64,000 bases of DNA, taken from Molossus alvarezi. Its lineage: Eukaryota > Chordata > Mammalia > Chiroptera > Molossidae. The notes beneath the pieces were generated by a model, which worked only from the letters and a program-made list of their open reading frames with translations, searched no databases and was not told the origin of the DNA. The stretch spans positions 13,516,074-13,580,073 of the forward strand of contig CM073893.1 in the NCBI GenBank assembly GCA_037176705.1. The letters are read 5' to 3'. A program made the translations under genes and the position numbers. Shown in pieces: positions 23,968 through 35,395 of the stretch; position 1 is the stretch's first letter; each line of letters starts with the position of its first letter.

Positions 23968-24176
23968 TGCCCTGGCTGGTTTGGTTCAATGGTTAGAATG
24001 TTGGCCCACAGACCAAAGGGTTCTGGGTTCTATTCCCACTCAAGGGCACATACTTGGGTTGCAGGTTCAACCCTTGGCCCTGGTCAGGATCATGTGGGAA
24101 GCAACCAACTGATGTCTCTCTCTCAAATCGATGTTTCTGTCTCTCCCTCCCTCCCTCCCTTCAACTCTATCAAAAA

Positions 24177-24207
<31 letters not shown>

Positions 24208-24305
24208 GAAAAGAAAAGAAAAGAAAAGAAAAGAAAAGAAAAGAAAAGAAAAGAAAAGAAATCAATGGAAAAATATTAAAAACAACAAAAAAATTTGTTG
24301 AGGGT
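23951..24305 (+). mobile_element. Ves-type SINE with (AAAAG)n tail and perfect 17-bp TSD
   Basis: The SINE (23,968-24,288) opens GCCCTGGCTGGTTTGGTTCA. The head, body and CT-rich part end at about 24,170. A pure A-run then turns into about 15 AAAAG/AAAG units (24,193-24,261), followed by a second A-rich stretch. The TSD AAAAATTTGTTGAGGGT is identical at 23,951-23,967 and 24,289-24,305. Confidence 0.95.
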
Positions 24306-24400
24306 AGATCATGTGTTATGTAGGTTTCTTTTTAGCACAATAACAAAATGAAAAATTGTATCAAAAAGTTGGCAGAGAAATAAAAGACTGTCAAATATAA
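24306..24400 (+). mobile_element. Old L1 3' UTR piece, right of SINE
   Basis: 'gtagatcatgtgttatgtagg' continues the L1MA-type 3' UTR interrupted by the SINE. Confidence 0.5.
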
Positions 24401-24429
24401 TCAGGCAAATTTTGATTTTCAAAGAAAGG

Positions 24430-25010
24430 TCAAGTAGAAAGTGGAGAAACAAAAGCTGAAGTGACTACTCAGGACTGGAAAGAAAATTAAGAGAGGATAA
24501 GAGGCAAGAAGGACAGGGGGAAAGTTCTAACATAAATCTAAAGGGAGCACCAAAGGAGATAATGGAGGGAATAGGGAAAGAAAAATTAAAAGTAATGAGT
24601 GAGACCTTTCCAGAGTTAATTAATGGCAATGGTTCTCTAATTCCTGAAGCCCAGTGACAACCAACATTGCCAAAGAAAGTCACACTCAGACACCTCACAG
24701 TGAGACTGCACACCCTGAAAAAAGAGAAAGCCTGTAAAGATTATTATCCCAACCATTGACTCCCAATAGCAATAACCACTGAGAGAAAATCATTGACAAT
24801 GCTGCACAGCAATCTTTCCAACATGAGGGTGGAATTAACATAGTTTCAAAAAAGAAAACTCAGACAAATTATTACCAACAAACTTTGAAGGACTTCCACA
24901 GGACCACTTCAGAAAGAAGAGCCCTGAAGAAAATAAAATGATTCACAAGAAGAAATGAAGAACAAAGAAAATGAACATATGGGTAAATAATGGACAAAAT
25001 AATAAAGTAA
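24430..25010 (+). pseudogene. Old L1/HAL1-type ORF1 remnant
   Basis: Decayed text in the order expected for the end of an old ORF1: 'gaagcccagtgacaaccaac', 'aaagcctgtaaagattattat', 'ttccaacatgagggtggaat', 'aaactcagacaaattattacc', 'gaaagaagagccctgaagaa', then 'gaacatatgggtaaataatgg' as the non-coding exit. No ORF2-like text follows, which would fit an ancient half-L1, though simple truncation is equally possible. No intact frame remains. Confidence 0.45.
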
Positions 25011-25239
25011 TAAGTACAGTGTCCAACTTGTGACTTTAAAAAATGAAGATAGAAGTCAAATATTGAATAAAAATGGCATGTGAGTCAGAATTATGTAATT
25101 TGGTAACTTATCTCATCCCTAAGAGCATCAGTTTCCTCCTCTGTAAATGTTAAGCAATAGCCCGTTTTCAAAATGAATTTCAGATCAATTTCCAGAATCT
25201 AACTGCTTCTATCTCAGATCAATTTTTGACACTTTGCTT

Positions 25240-25735
25240 AAAGCTTTAATGGTCGCATTTTCTGTGAACCCAATTTCCTACTGGTGACACTTTGCTCCAG
25301 ACCCAGAGCATTTAAGTAGCAGTGAATCCAAAAACTCCACGATTTTTGTTTTTTTTCCTCTGTTTCCATTTAATTTCTAAGAGTGATGAGATAACTGCAA
25401 TGACAGCACTCTAAGTGGCTGTATATTTTGTCTAAAATGCCCTGAAATCATTGTGAGTTATTATGTAAATACCCTAATCTGCTTATTATGTTGTTATGGG
25501 GGTAGGCACCATAGTCCTCCTGCCTGTGCTATTTCTTAAGATGAGGTCATTAGAAAAGGATTAGCAATGTAATGTCTGAGGGGCTTAAACAATAATTTGA
25601 GTCTTTCAGATTTGCTCAAGGTAATTTTAAATAAATTCCAGGGTTTTTCTGATGATAGCCTTTAATTCAGTCATAGCTGCCTTTAAAGAAATGCTAATTG
25701 CATGAGGTAATTTTTAATGCAAACCATGACACATT
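25240..25735. promoter_or_regulatory. Candidate conserved non-coding element (AT-rich, homeodomain/POU-like sites)
   Basis: This is unique sequence without repeat hallmarks. It is dense in TAAT cores and POU-like words, notably ATGCTAATTGCATGAGG (25,691-25,707) followed by TAATTTTTAATGCAAACC. Such composition is typical of developmental enhancers, but conservation cannot be seen from one genome. Confidence 0.3.
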
Positions 25736-26099
25736 GCAGGCACTCAGTAAATAGTAGCTATCACCATTCTTAGTATAATACCTGGGGTAGAAATAAAATG
25801 AACACAAAAACTATGACCACCATGATGGACTGCTGGTCTTCAGAAGTTTTGGTTCCCTCTCAACAGTGATTTCTAACTTGCCAAGGCCACAAAACTAAGT
25901 GACAGAGAGATATTTAGCTATCACCATATTTGATTTCTGGGAATCTCTAATTCATTGAGTCCATAAACACTTAGAGAACACTTAGTATATGAAAACACTT
26001 AGTACACTTAGAACACTTAGAACACTTACACAAAAATGTGTAAGACATGATTCTTCCTTTTAAGGGTTTCACAGCTGGCCACTGTGATCAGTAAGATTA

Positions 26100-27010
26100 A
26101 TGTTCGCACAAAGGTTCTCTGGCATCTGCCTTGTGCTAGGCACTGTGTAAGGCTCTGAGGACACAAAGATGAACGGGGTATGTGTCTTCAGGAGCACAGG
26201 CATACGAGCTGTGCTCAATGCATTGAGAAATTCAAGATATGACATAGTTAATACTGACCAGAGGAGTTGTAGAAAAATTTTAAAGAAGCTGGCATTTGAA
26301 ATTGAATTTGAAAGATGAATTAAAAAAAAAAAAGAGGGAAGTGCATCCCTGACAGAGGGGATAATGTGTCAAGAACCTGGAGCCATGAAGAGATTTGCCA
26401 GACTTGAGGAATGGGCAGATTTTGTGTGGTTTGACTGTAGGTGAAACTGGATAAAAACTTAGGTTGAAGGACTAAACTGGGGTCAGTTTGGGACAAATCT
26501 TCCAAACTTGATAAAGAATTTATAAGGAATTATCCTGGAACAATAAGAATCAACAGAGAATTTGAAGCAGGAGATTGCTTTATTAATTTTTTTTTTTTAT
26601 GGCTTCAGGAGGGCAGTGTTCAAGTTATTCCAGAGATGAGAGAGACTGCAGGTCAAGGGAAAAAATAGTGTAGAGGCTATCACAATAGTCCAGACAAGGC
26701 ATTATAGTATGGGAATGCTTTCAAATACATGAGGAGGAATTTGACAAAATGGGCAGCTAATTGGATGGAGTAGAAGAAGAAGTTGAAGTTGATGGCGGAT
26801 TATCTAACTTGAGAAACTGAGTGAGCCATTTACCACTATCTGAGAGAAAAAGTACAGAACAGATAGCAGATTTGGGAGAAAAGATAAATTCTGTTTAGCA
26901 AAATGTATGCTTATGACATCTCAAGAGAAAGGCTGCATCTAAAGGCAATTCAAAATATGTGGGTGACATTTCAGGGAGATAAAAATGTGGGCATTGAAGG
27001 AAGGTGGGCA
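26100..27010 (+). repeat. Long old mammalian repeat (family not named)
   Basis: It begins 'cttgtgctaggcactgtgta', continues 'gaggacacaaagatgaacgg', then 'gtcaagaacctggagccatg', 'gaagcaggagattgctttatt', 'gaggctatcacaatagtccag' and 'gggcagctaattggatggag'. This repeat is abundant in mammals and also appears at 49,200-51,120. Frames in it are not genes. Confidence 0.6.
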
Positions 27011-27044
27011 AAAGGTACGAACTTACAGTTATAAGAGAAATAAG

Positions 27045-27362
27045 TACTAGGGATGCAAAGTACAACATGGCTATAGCTAACAGCTAGATGATATGTAGAA
27101 AATTATTAAAACAATAAATCCTTAGAGTTCTCATCAGTAGCAGAAACATTTTTATTGTTTTTGTTCTTTTTTCCTTCTATTTCACCAATATGAGAAGATG
27201 GATGTTAGTTGAGTCTGCTGTGGTCATCATTTCACTATACATAAATCAAACCATCATGCTGCTCGCCCTAAAATTATACAAGGATGTATAAACATTAGTT
27301 TTCAATAAAACTGGTGAGAAGTATACAAGGTTATGTGTCAATTATATCTCATAAAACTAAAA
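27045..27362 (+). mobile_element. Old L1MA-type 3' UTR
   Basis: In order: 'gcaaagtacaacatggctat', 'gagttctcatcagtagcag', 'gagaagatggatgttagttg', 'tgtggtcatcatttcactat' and 'tgtcaattatatctcataaaac'. This is the standard L1MA 3' UTR with an A-rich end. Confidence 0.8.
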
Positions 27363-27890
27363 GAAGTTTTTTTTTGTTTTGTTTTGTTTATCACAAACAG
27401 AAGTCATAGGCTTTCAGTCCTGGGTTCATTCTGTTACACCGGGCTTCCTGGGGCACCAACATGCTTTCTGTGATTTAGTTTTTACATCATCCCCCTCATA
27501 CCTCAAAGGATTCCAGTCAGAAGATGTACAGGAAAATTCAAAAGTCTGAACGTGGTGGCTAGTTATGGCTTAATAAAGTTAATAGTAGGCAAGCAAGAGA
27601 AGTGTGTCTGAGCATTTTTCACTTTGACAAGAGATTGGAAAATGGTGGGACCTTTTTGGTATTTGCTGTCATTCTTCGCCATGACTAAAATAATGTGAAG
27701 TGCATTGTGGGATCTCATGAATGCGATTGGTTTTACAGTGAGCTTCTGTTGTTCTGGACAAATCATCAGGTTCCTTTGGTCTCGTTCCTACATTCTGTTT
27801 TTTTGTTTGTTTGTTTGTTTTTTAAAATCTTGAATGTACTAGAAAAAGTCATTCATAGTTTCAGCTCCCACTCTCCCCAATTAAAAACCA
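27363..27890. other. Unassigned unique sequence
   Basis: No recognised repeat, and no domain in the frames at 27,563-27,766 or 27,695 onwards. A GTTTGTTT microsatellite-like run lies at 27,800-27,820. Confidence 0.4.
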
Positions 27891-27894
27891 TGTA

Positions 27895-28170
27895 TCAGCT
27901 ATTATTATTATTATTTTTTTATCCTCACCCAAGGACATTTTTACATTTATCTTCAGATAGAGTGGGAAGGAGAGAGGGAGGAAGAGAGAGAAACATCAAT
28001 GTGAGAGAGACACATCGAGTGGTTGCCACCCACGTGACCCCAACCAGGGCCAGGGACAAACTGCAACTGAGGTACATGCCCCTCGCGGGAACTGAACCTG
28101 GGACACTTTGGCCTGCGGGCCGATGTTCCAGCCGCTGAGACCAACCGGCCAGGGCTCAGCTCTTATTTTT
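27895..28170 (-). mobile_element. Ves-type SINE with imperfect TSD
   Basis: The SINE (about 27,912-28,155) is in reverse complement: T-run, AG-rich body, box B and box A regions, ending ACCGGCCAGGGC. The flanks TCAGCTATTATTATT (27,895) and TCAGCTCTTATTTTT (28,156) form an imperfect TSD partly blurred by the A-tail. Confidence 0.9.
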
Positions 28171-29485
28171 AGTAATTTATTTCTTCTTGTTTCTTAATTG
28201 GAAAAGCACTACTTCTAAAACACTTAGGTCAGTTTTGACTGATCCATGTTAGCCAGACATACACTAACTTTGGGTGGCTCTGAACCTCTTACTCCAGGTG
28301 ACCAATTAGGGACTTGTTTGCTTACCATGTCATCACATCCAGCTGATCTAGAAAACAACTCAGTATATCATCCAGATGTTTAGTTTACATGACAAAAAGA
28401 CGAGGAGTATCTCTTCATTCCAACAATGTCTCTCTGAGAAAATATGGTAACACAGTATAGGTTTACATTGAAATTTATCTCCTCTGCTTTCCCCCTTTTG
28501 CTTTAATGAGAGCTGCCCTGCTTTTATCTGCATTATTGCTTCATACTGTATATATGTCCGTAGCTCGAATACCCAGTACACATTCCCACTTTGGCTTGCC
28601 TTGAGAAAATGCTACGGAAGGCTGAATTGAGACCATTTTCACTGTTCCCCACACAATATGGTTTTCTTCCTTGTAACTTCCATGATTTCTCATGTATCTT
28701 TCCCTTTGAAGACAAAAGCAGCCTAGAAGACAATGGCATTCAAATAGCCAATGACCTTGGATTGATCTCTCTGCTCCTGGTTATATTCCCTACTTTACCC
28801 TATCTCTGTATTTGTGCCCTTGAAATATCTGAAATTTAAGGATAATGAGACAGGATCCAAGTTCATTATCCCAAACTACTTCATACCTTCTTGGAAAAAC
28901 TAGAAATCCTGACATCCCCAAACAAGAAGTCTTCTCTCTATCTGTTAAATAATGGCAAGTTTGGATGACAAAGAAATTTAAAAAGACCATTAAAATTTCT
29001 TGGCATGCATTAGCACTTTTTAAATTAAAGTATGTGGTACCCAGTGATATAAGCTGAGAGCCAGATGATTCATTAAACCACAAGATAAAATAATTACTTC
29101 TCTTTGAAACTTCAGTTTTACTTGAAGATATTAAGGAGGATTTTGTCTTAATATTAAATGAGCACAAATATATTAAGGAGAAGATTGCCAAGTTTTCTTT
29201 TTTTTTTTTTTTAAGATAAAATATGACACTTCAAAGAAATTTTAGATCTCTATGCAGACTACTTTCAGCCTCCTAAATCTAGAGACAAAAATCTCCTCTC
29301 TTTTGCCACCAGGGCATTTCACATGCTTGGGGAAGATTATTGCTGCCTGGAAGAATAAGAGTAGGGAACAAACCCATAGGTCAGCCTGGCAAAATGCAAA
29401 TGTCTCAAGGATCAGACAGGTTCTATCTAGATTGAGAACATACAGAACCAGCACACACCAATTAAAAAACAAGAGGGTAGACCAC
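28171..29485. other. Unassigned unique sequence
   Basis: No repeat family or RNA gene recognised over 1.3 kb. Frames of 73-133 codons (for example 28,790-29,191 minus) show no domain and overlap frames on the other strand. Confidence 0.4.
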
Positions 29486-29489
29486 TACC

Positions 29490-29640
29490 ATAGAGTATAG
29501 ACCACTTGGTTTGTCACCTTGAGTAAGATGTCCTTTCCTTGAGTCTCAAGCTCCTCATCTGTAAAATGAAGGAATTATACTAAAAGAAAAGTCACAAGAT
29601 CTTTAAAATATTTGAATAGTTTCCAACATTTAAAACTTAG
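29490..29640 (+). repeat. MIR-like SINE fragment
   Basis: The stretch 'gtcaccttgagtaagatgtc', 'cttgagtctcaagctcctca' and 'tctgtaaaatgaaggaatta' is the MIR core and downstream part. Confidence 0.7.
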
Positions 29641-29731
29641 CAGATTTCATATAAAATCCTGGATTGTTGTCTTCTTTTTAAAAATTATAACATCTCACCA
29701 CTAAACCTGTAGAATTCCCAGACAGAAACTA

Positions 29732-30222
29732 CCAGTGGAACCTCGGTTCTCAAACTTAATTATTTTCAGAAGGCTGTTTGAAAACCGAAGCATTTTTTCC
29801 CATTAGAAATAATGTAAATTGAATTAATCCATCCCAGACCCCCAAATAATTCCCTGTTTAAACTTTTCTTATATACAGTACATGTTTAATGTACTGTTTA
29901 ATCTATAAATAAATACTTGAAAAACAAAAGGAGATGAAATGTAAATGAAAATTTAACAAAAAGGAGATAAAATGTAGAGTAAAAAATGAAAATTTAATAA
30001 TAACAACACGCAGCAATGAAAGCAAAAAAAAACACGAAAACATTCACAGCCCAATATCCTGAACTGTTAACAGCGGTAAACTGATTCATACTCATGCAGT
30101 CTCTCCTTTGTTTGTCACCTGAGAGACACGTGACTGATCATACACGTGTCAGCATGAAAAAGTTGTCAGGCTGAGAAGTGAATTGTTTGAAATGGGAGAC
30201 ATTCAAAACCAAGGTTTGACAG
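29732..30222 (-). mobile_element. Tigger/pogo-like DNA transposon, internally deleted
   Basis: The left end CCAGTGGAACCTCGGTTCTC and the inverted right end (ACTGTCAAACCTTGGTTTTG on the minus strand) form degenerate terminal inverted repeats. Internal words (the 'tactgtttaatctataaata' stretch near 29,892) recur inverted in the element at 49,769-50,503, so the two are the same family in opposite orientation. No transposase frame remains. Confidence 0.75.
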
Positions 30223-30259
30223 TTATGTGCTGGAGGGAAGCAAGTCTTTTTTACACAGG

Positions 30260-30490
30260 GCCCCACAATGACCTAGGGTCTTATCTAGGCCTAGGTTGCT
30301 CCCCATGCTGACCTGAGGTGTCCAATTCAGTGGTCCCTAGTGACTTGAGGTTACTTAAATTTAAAATTAAACTAACTAAAATAAATAAACCTATATGTTC
30401 AGCTCCTAGTACATTTTGAGTGTTCAATAGCTACTTGCCATGGCCACCACACGGGACGTTGTAGGTATAGAATATTTCTGTCACCACAGA
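30260..30490 (+). repeat. Old non-autonomous DNA-transposon-like repeat
   Basis: The segment 'gtacattttgagtgttcaatag', 'ctacttgccatggccaccac' and 'gtatagaatatttctgtcacc' resembles a common mammalian short repeat of hAT type. Family assignment is uncertain. Confidence 0.4.
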
Positions 30491-30703
30491 GAGTTTCCTC
30501 AGATAGGCCTACCTACACATTGGCATATGTGACCGTGGGCTAGATGACATTTTGGATCATTTATAACGCTAATATTCTAACTTCTTTGTGGGAAACTACC
30601 AGCAGAGATCGTAGCTACTGCATAAGTATTTCTTTCTTAAAATCTTTCCTTCGCATTCTGTCACCATAGATGGAGGGCATGCTAAAGGCACATTCTTGAA
30701 TCA

Positions 30704-32507
30704 AGAGTGTATATGGCTTCCAGGGGGTAAAAGACTTGTTCTCAGAATACTACAAGATGTCAAAAAAAAAGAAATAGAGGAAGATATTTTAAAAAGTGGA
30801 GACATATACCATATTCATGGATTAGAAAAATTAACATCATTAAAATGTCCATACTACCCAAAGCAATGTACAGATTCAATGCAGATTGGATCTGCATTGA
30901 AGTACCAACAGCATATTTCACAGACCTAGAACAAATACTCCAAAAGCTGATATGGAATCAAGAAGACCCTGAATAGTTGCAGCAATCTTGAAAAGAAGAA
31001 CACAGTAGGAAGGATCATAATACCAGATATCAGGTTATACTACAAAGCTATTGTAATCAAAATAGCCTGGTACTGCCACAAGAACAGGCATTGATCAATG
31101 GAACAGAACAGAGAACCCAGGAATCGACCCAAGATAGTATGTATAATTAATATTTGACAAAGGAGGCAAGAATATGCAATTGAGAAAATACAGTCTCTTC
31201 CATAAATGGGGTTGGGGTAATCAGACAGCTACATGCACAAAAAAGGAAACTAGACCACCAACTTACACCATACACAAGAATAAAATCTAATTTAATAAAA
31301 GACTTAAAATATAACCCATGAAACCATAAAAATCCTAGAAGAAAATATAGGAAGAAAAATCTCAGATATCATACACAGTGAAATTTTCACTGATACATTG
31401 CCTAAGGCAAGAGAAACAAAGGAAAATATCAATAAATGAGACTACATTAAACTAAAATGCTTCTGCACAGCAAAAGAAACCAGCATCAAAATGAAAAGGA
31501 AACCCACTATCTGGGAGAACATATTTATCAACAATACATCAAAAAATGGGTTAATATCTAAAATAGATAGAGTGCTCATACAACTCAACAAATCAAGACA
31601 AATAATCCAGTTAGGAATGGATAGAGGACCTGAATAGACACTTCTCCAAACAAGACATACAAATGGCCAGGAGACATATGAAAAAATGTTCAACATCTCT
31701 AGTCATCAGAGAGATGCAAATTAAAATGACTATGAGATATCACCGCACATCTGCCAGAATGGCTGCCATCAATAAATCCTCACACAAGAAGTGCTGGCAA
31801 GGATATGGAGAAAAGAGACCTCTAGTACACTGCTGGTGGGAATGCAGACTGATGCAACCATTATGGAAAATAATTTGGTGCTTCCTCAAGAAATTAAAAA
31901 TGGAACTGCAATTTGTCCCAATGACCCACTTCTGGGAATATATCCTAAGAAGCCTGAAACACCAATCAGAAAGAATATAAGCACCCCTATGTTCACAGCA
32001 ATGCTATTTACAATGCTAAGATTTGGAAGTAGCCCAAGTTTCTATCAGTATATGAGTGAATAAAAAAGCTCTGGTACATTTACATAACGGAACACTATGC
32101 AGCTGTAAGAAAAAAAGATCTCTTACCCTTTGATAAAGACATGAAGGGACCTAGAGAGTATTATGCTGAGTGAAATAAGTTAGTCAGAGAAAGACAAGTA
32201 CCACATAATCTCACTTATTTATGGAATATCATGAACAAAATAAGCTGTTCACCAAAATAGATCCAGAGTCATGGACGTAGGAAACAGCCTAGCAAACCTC
32301 AGAGAGTTGGGGCGGGGGAAGTAGGTGAGAGAGAGGGAAGAGATAAACCAAAGAACTTACATGCATATATGCACAACCAATGGACACAGACATCAGGTTG
32401 GGGAAGGCACTGGGGGAGGGAGTGAGGATGAGGGGCCAACGGGGAAAAGAGGGGGACATCTGTAACACTTTAAACACTAATTTAAAAAAAAGAGTGTATG
32501 AGGCTTC
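30704..32507 (+). mobile_element. 5'-truncated LINE-1 (copy C) with TSD
   Basis: The TSDs are AGAGTGTATATGGCTTC (30,704-30,720) and AGAGTGTATGAGGCTTC (32,491-32,507), 15 of 17 identical. The insert begins with about 40 bases not recognisable as L1, then enters late ORF2 at about 30,768 and runs to an A-tail after a G-rich 3' UTR. The copy is 1.77 kb. Confidence 0.9.
30768..32234 (+). pseudogene. L1 ORF2 C-terminal part, broken
   Basis: Open pieces cover the post-RT region (30,768-30,929) and the C-terminal cysteine-rich domain (31,663-32,063, with [20 protein letters not shown] and a Cys/His-containing HCWWEC stretch). The RT core is absent because of 5' truncation. Stops and frame changes occur throughout. 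Confidence 0.85.
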
Positions 32508-32639
32508 TACTGTGAGCAGGAAGGGCCAAGTGTGTTGATTTTTTTTTCCTGGGGACAGTTTGGTGGGGACAGCTGGAAGCACACAGCTTTGTGTTTCTGC
32601 AGTTCCTCCTCTGCCCAAATTGCCTGTTGCACCCCAGTG

Positions 32640-33040
32640 AGAGTGACAGTTCCCAATCTCTTCTGGTTAATAAGAAAGGTTAATTAAGACAAATATGCAA
32701 ATACACCCATTGCAGAGGCACTCCCCCTGCAAAGGAAATTATAGCAAATCTAAAAGTGATTAGGCTGTGGACACAACATCATTGAACAAGCAATGGAAAG
32801 TTTGCCCCTGGCACAGAGGCCTTCAGGGGAGCAGTAGGTGTGAGCAGCACTAATGTGTAATTACAAATGAGCTGTTTCCTGCATCTTGTTCATCAGAGCC
32901 AGCCCCTCTGGGAGCAACACTTAGTTAGCAGTTAATACATGCTAGGCAGCAGCAAAACTGCATTTTTCCTAACACTCTCATTCCCATTGGCCTTCCCCAT
33001 TGGATCAATAAAAGTGACAGATCCCTGTTCACTTTTTACA
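32640..33040. promoter_or_regulatory. Candidate conserved non-coding element
   Basis: Unique sequence rich in motifs typical of enhancers: an octamer-like ATATGCAAAT (32,692-32,701), TAATTACAAATGAGCTG near 32,858, two TTAATT words, and a CCATTGG pair near 32,985-33,003. No repeat family was recognised. The evidence is compositional only. Confidence 0.25.
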
Positions 33041-33194
33041 TGGACTCTAGAATTCAAATTTGGGGCATATCAAAACCACCCTCTTGGAAGTGGGGATTGG
33101 GGGATTTGACACTATTTGAGACTCCACCCAAGGAAGGAAAAACAGCAGTGGCTTTCCACCCAGCCAACAGCCTGTGAAAGAAAATATCTAACTT

Positions 33195-33310
33195 GGGCAT
33201 CGCCTGGCCCAGTTAGGTGAGCATTCTGGGGATTGGGCCCAGGAATTGGAATGTTTTGAAAATATCCCAGAGGATTCTAACATGTCACAAGATTGAAAAC
33301 CACTGGCCTT
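33195..33310 (+). repeat. MER5-like hAT remnant
   Basis: 'ggcccaggaattggaatgttt', 'cccagaggattctaacatgtc' and 'ttgaaaaccactggccttt' follow the right half of the MER5 consensus, a non-autonomous Charlie-type hAT. Confidence 0.7.
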
Positions 33311-34890
33311 TGTAACCTGGGGGCCCACCCAACCACACTGTGTTGTCTAACTGTTAGACCTGCAGGAGAACAGAATGCTTTCCTGCCTAAATGAATGGTC
33401 ACAACACTGACCTGTCATGGGTGGTTACAGGATAGCCCATGTGTGCAGAGCAGTACACATCAAAGGTACCCAATGCCCGGAGCCCAGAAGCTTCTGCCTT
33501 TCACCTAAGATCCAAAAAAGTTCTGCCCCGTTATTTCCAGGTTTCCTGAGATCCTGGGCTTCAGAGAGAGAGAGAGACAGTGGGAGGTTTAGCTATGGAA
33601 ATTGGGTTGTGCCCAGAGTAGATGGGCCAGGAAGAGACCCAAAAGAGGCAATGAGAGAAATCCAAGAAGCTGGGAGAGAAGAAAATAAAATAATTAGCCT
33701 TGCAGCTGCTAAACCATGAAAGTGAGAGTGAAAGACAGAGAAAAGGCAGTTAGTGGTGAGGGATGTGAGAGGCACAAGTTCGACAGCCAGGGATGGCGAC
33801 AGCTGCCCACTTTCTGTGTGTGGTGCCCAGATTAAGCATGTGTCCTCACATGTCCAGTATGAGGCCAGACAAGCACAGATGTCCGATGAAAATATGAGCA
33901 CCTGTGCTTGCATTAACACTGGTAGGGCAGGGCTCTACAAGAACCCTCTGTCAATTTCGAGATTGTTTTGCAAAACACAGTAAATCAGTTTGGGCCCTGC
34001 TGCCTGGCACCATCCCTGCATATCTAAGAAGCAGTGAAATACGGGACATCTAGTGTTACCAGCTCCCTCACACACAGGCTGGCTCAGGGGCCTCGGCTGC
34101 ACAGCTGTCCTCTCCTGACCCAGGAGTAATCTCTCCCGATGAACTTTCCCTCCTGATCTCTCAAGCAGATGGCTCCACAGGAGAGTGAACACGTTCCCAA
34201 ATCTTACAGCATGACTCTGTACACACAGGCAAATGTGGATTTTGTTTTGGTAAATATAAATACTTTTTTGAAAAAGGTGCAATGAGCAAAATAGTGTCAT
34301 GGGGTCTCTCAACACCTTGCCAGAAAGAGACAGGCTTTTCCTGGGATCTAGACCTTTCCTAGAACTTTTGCTGGCACTGTTGGTGGTGTTTGCAACATAC
34401 TGACTTTTCTGCCAGTCTTAAGGGACATTTGAGAGCTTTTCCTGAAGCGTGAGCTCTGTGGGCTATTACTCCTGACCTGGGGCTTCAGTTCTGTACCATG
34501 CTTTGTGCTGGTCACAGCTCCTCACTTACATGTCAAGCTCTGCTTCCCTGGTGGCTGCGCCTGCCTTCATGCTTGGGCCTCTTTCATAACATTTTAACTC
34601 TTTTTCCTCAGTAGAAGAAGGAAATAAAATACACCACCTCACTGCTACAGTTACCACATAGAGGGGTGGATGCCTCCAGAAGTACTTATGAAAGGAGGAT
34701 TCAAGAATGCAGAGCCTCTGGACAGAAAGGAAAAGGTCAGATTCTGTGAAAAATGTCATATGAATTCTGAAACACAAAGTGTCAGGGAGCAAGGGGCACA
34801 AAGCATAAAAGGCCCATTTTTTATGGACAAGGCTCTCAGATTTGTCCAAGGTGAAAAGCAACCTCAGAAATAGCTCTCCAAGCTGCTGTA
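33311..34890. other. Unassigned unique sequence
   Basis: About 1.6 kb without recognised repeats or RNA genes. Frames at 33,417-33,719, 33,593-33,919 and 33,935-34,315 overlap on opposite strands and have no domain. I cannot exclude a short non-coding transcript. Confidence 0.4.
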
Positions 34891-34894
34891 CATT

Positions 34895-35040
34895 ATAGCA
34901 ACCTGCAGAGGTTTTGCCCTGGTCTCATCCCAGAAGCAGAACCTCAGGGGTGGGACCCTGGGTAAGGACTTTTACTGAGTTCCCCAGCTTCTCAGTCTGG
35001 CACTTAGGAACTCCTGAATGTGACTGAGCAGAGACTGAAA
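34895..35040 (-). repeat. Possible MER5-like remnant
   Basis: 'agaagcagaacctcaggggtg' and 'ggaccctgggtaaggacttt' resemble the central MER5 segment. The assignment is weak. Confidence 0.35.
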
Positions 35041-35199
35041 TCCCATGGATCACAGGGGCAAGGCAGACACTGACTGAAAAGGTTGGGGTCCTTCTCTCAG
35101 AAGAAGCATGTGTTGCTTCTGGTCACACTTAGATCACACACTGAGATACCAGGCCCTGTTTCTAGCCCTATAAATAGATGAGTCAAACACCAATTAACC

Positions 35200-35395
35200 T
35201 CTGCTCTTTCTAAGATCAAGATTAGAGAGCCAATGTGATGGAGAGTTTGGATGGAAATGAGCCATTTTTTATCCTGATTCTGGATCCTAATTTCTGTGTA
35301 ATCTTGAGCAGGTCATTAAGCTTTCCGATCCTTTATTTCCTTGGGTGTTAAAATAAACAGAAAATGAATCCCTACCTTACCAAGTTGTTGGACTC
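35200..35395 (+). repeat. MIR SINE
   Basis: The order 'gtaatcttgagcaggtcatt', 'aagctttccgatcctttatt', 'tccttgggtgttaaaataaa' and 'ccctaccttaccaagttgtt' matches MIR. Confidence 0.75.

Noticed and set aside
33417..33919. Facing frames of 100 and 108 codons in unique sequence
   Set aside because: No conserved domain or coding-like asymmetry was visible; could only be settled by transcript data.
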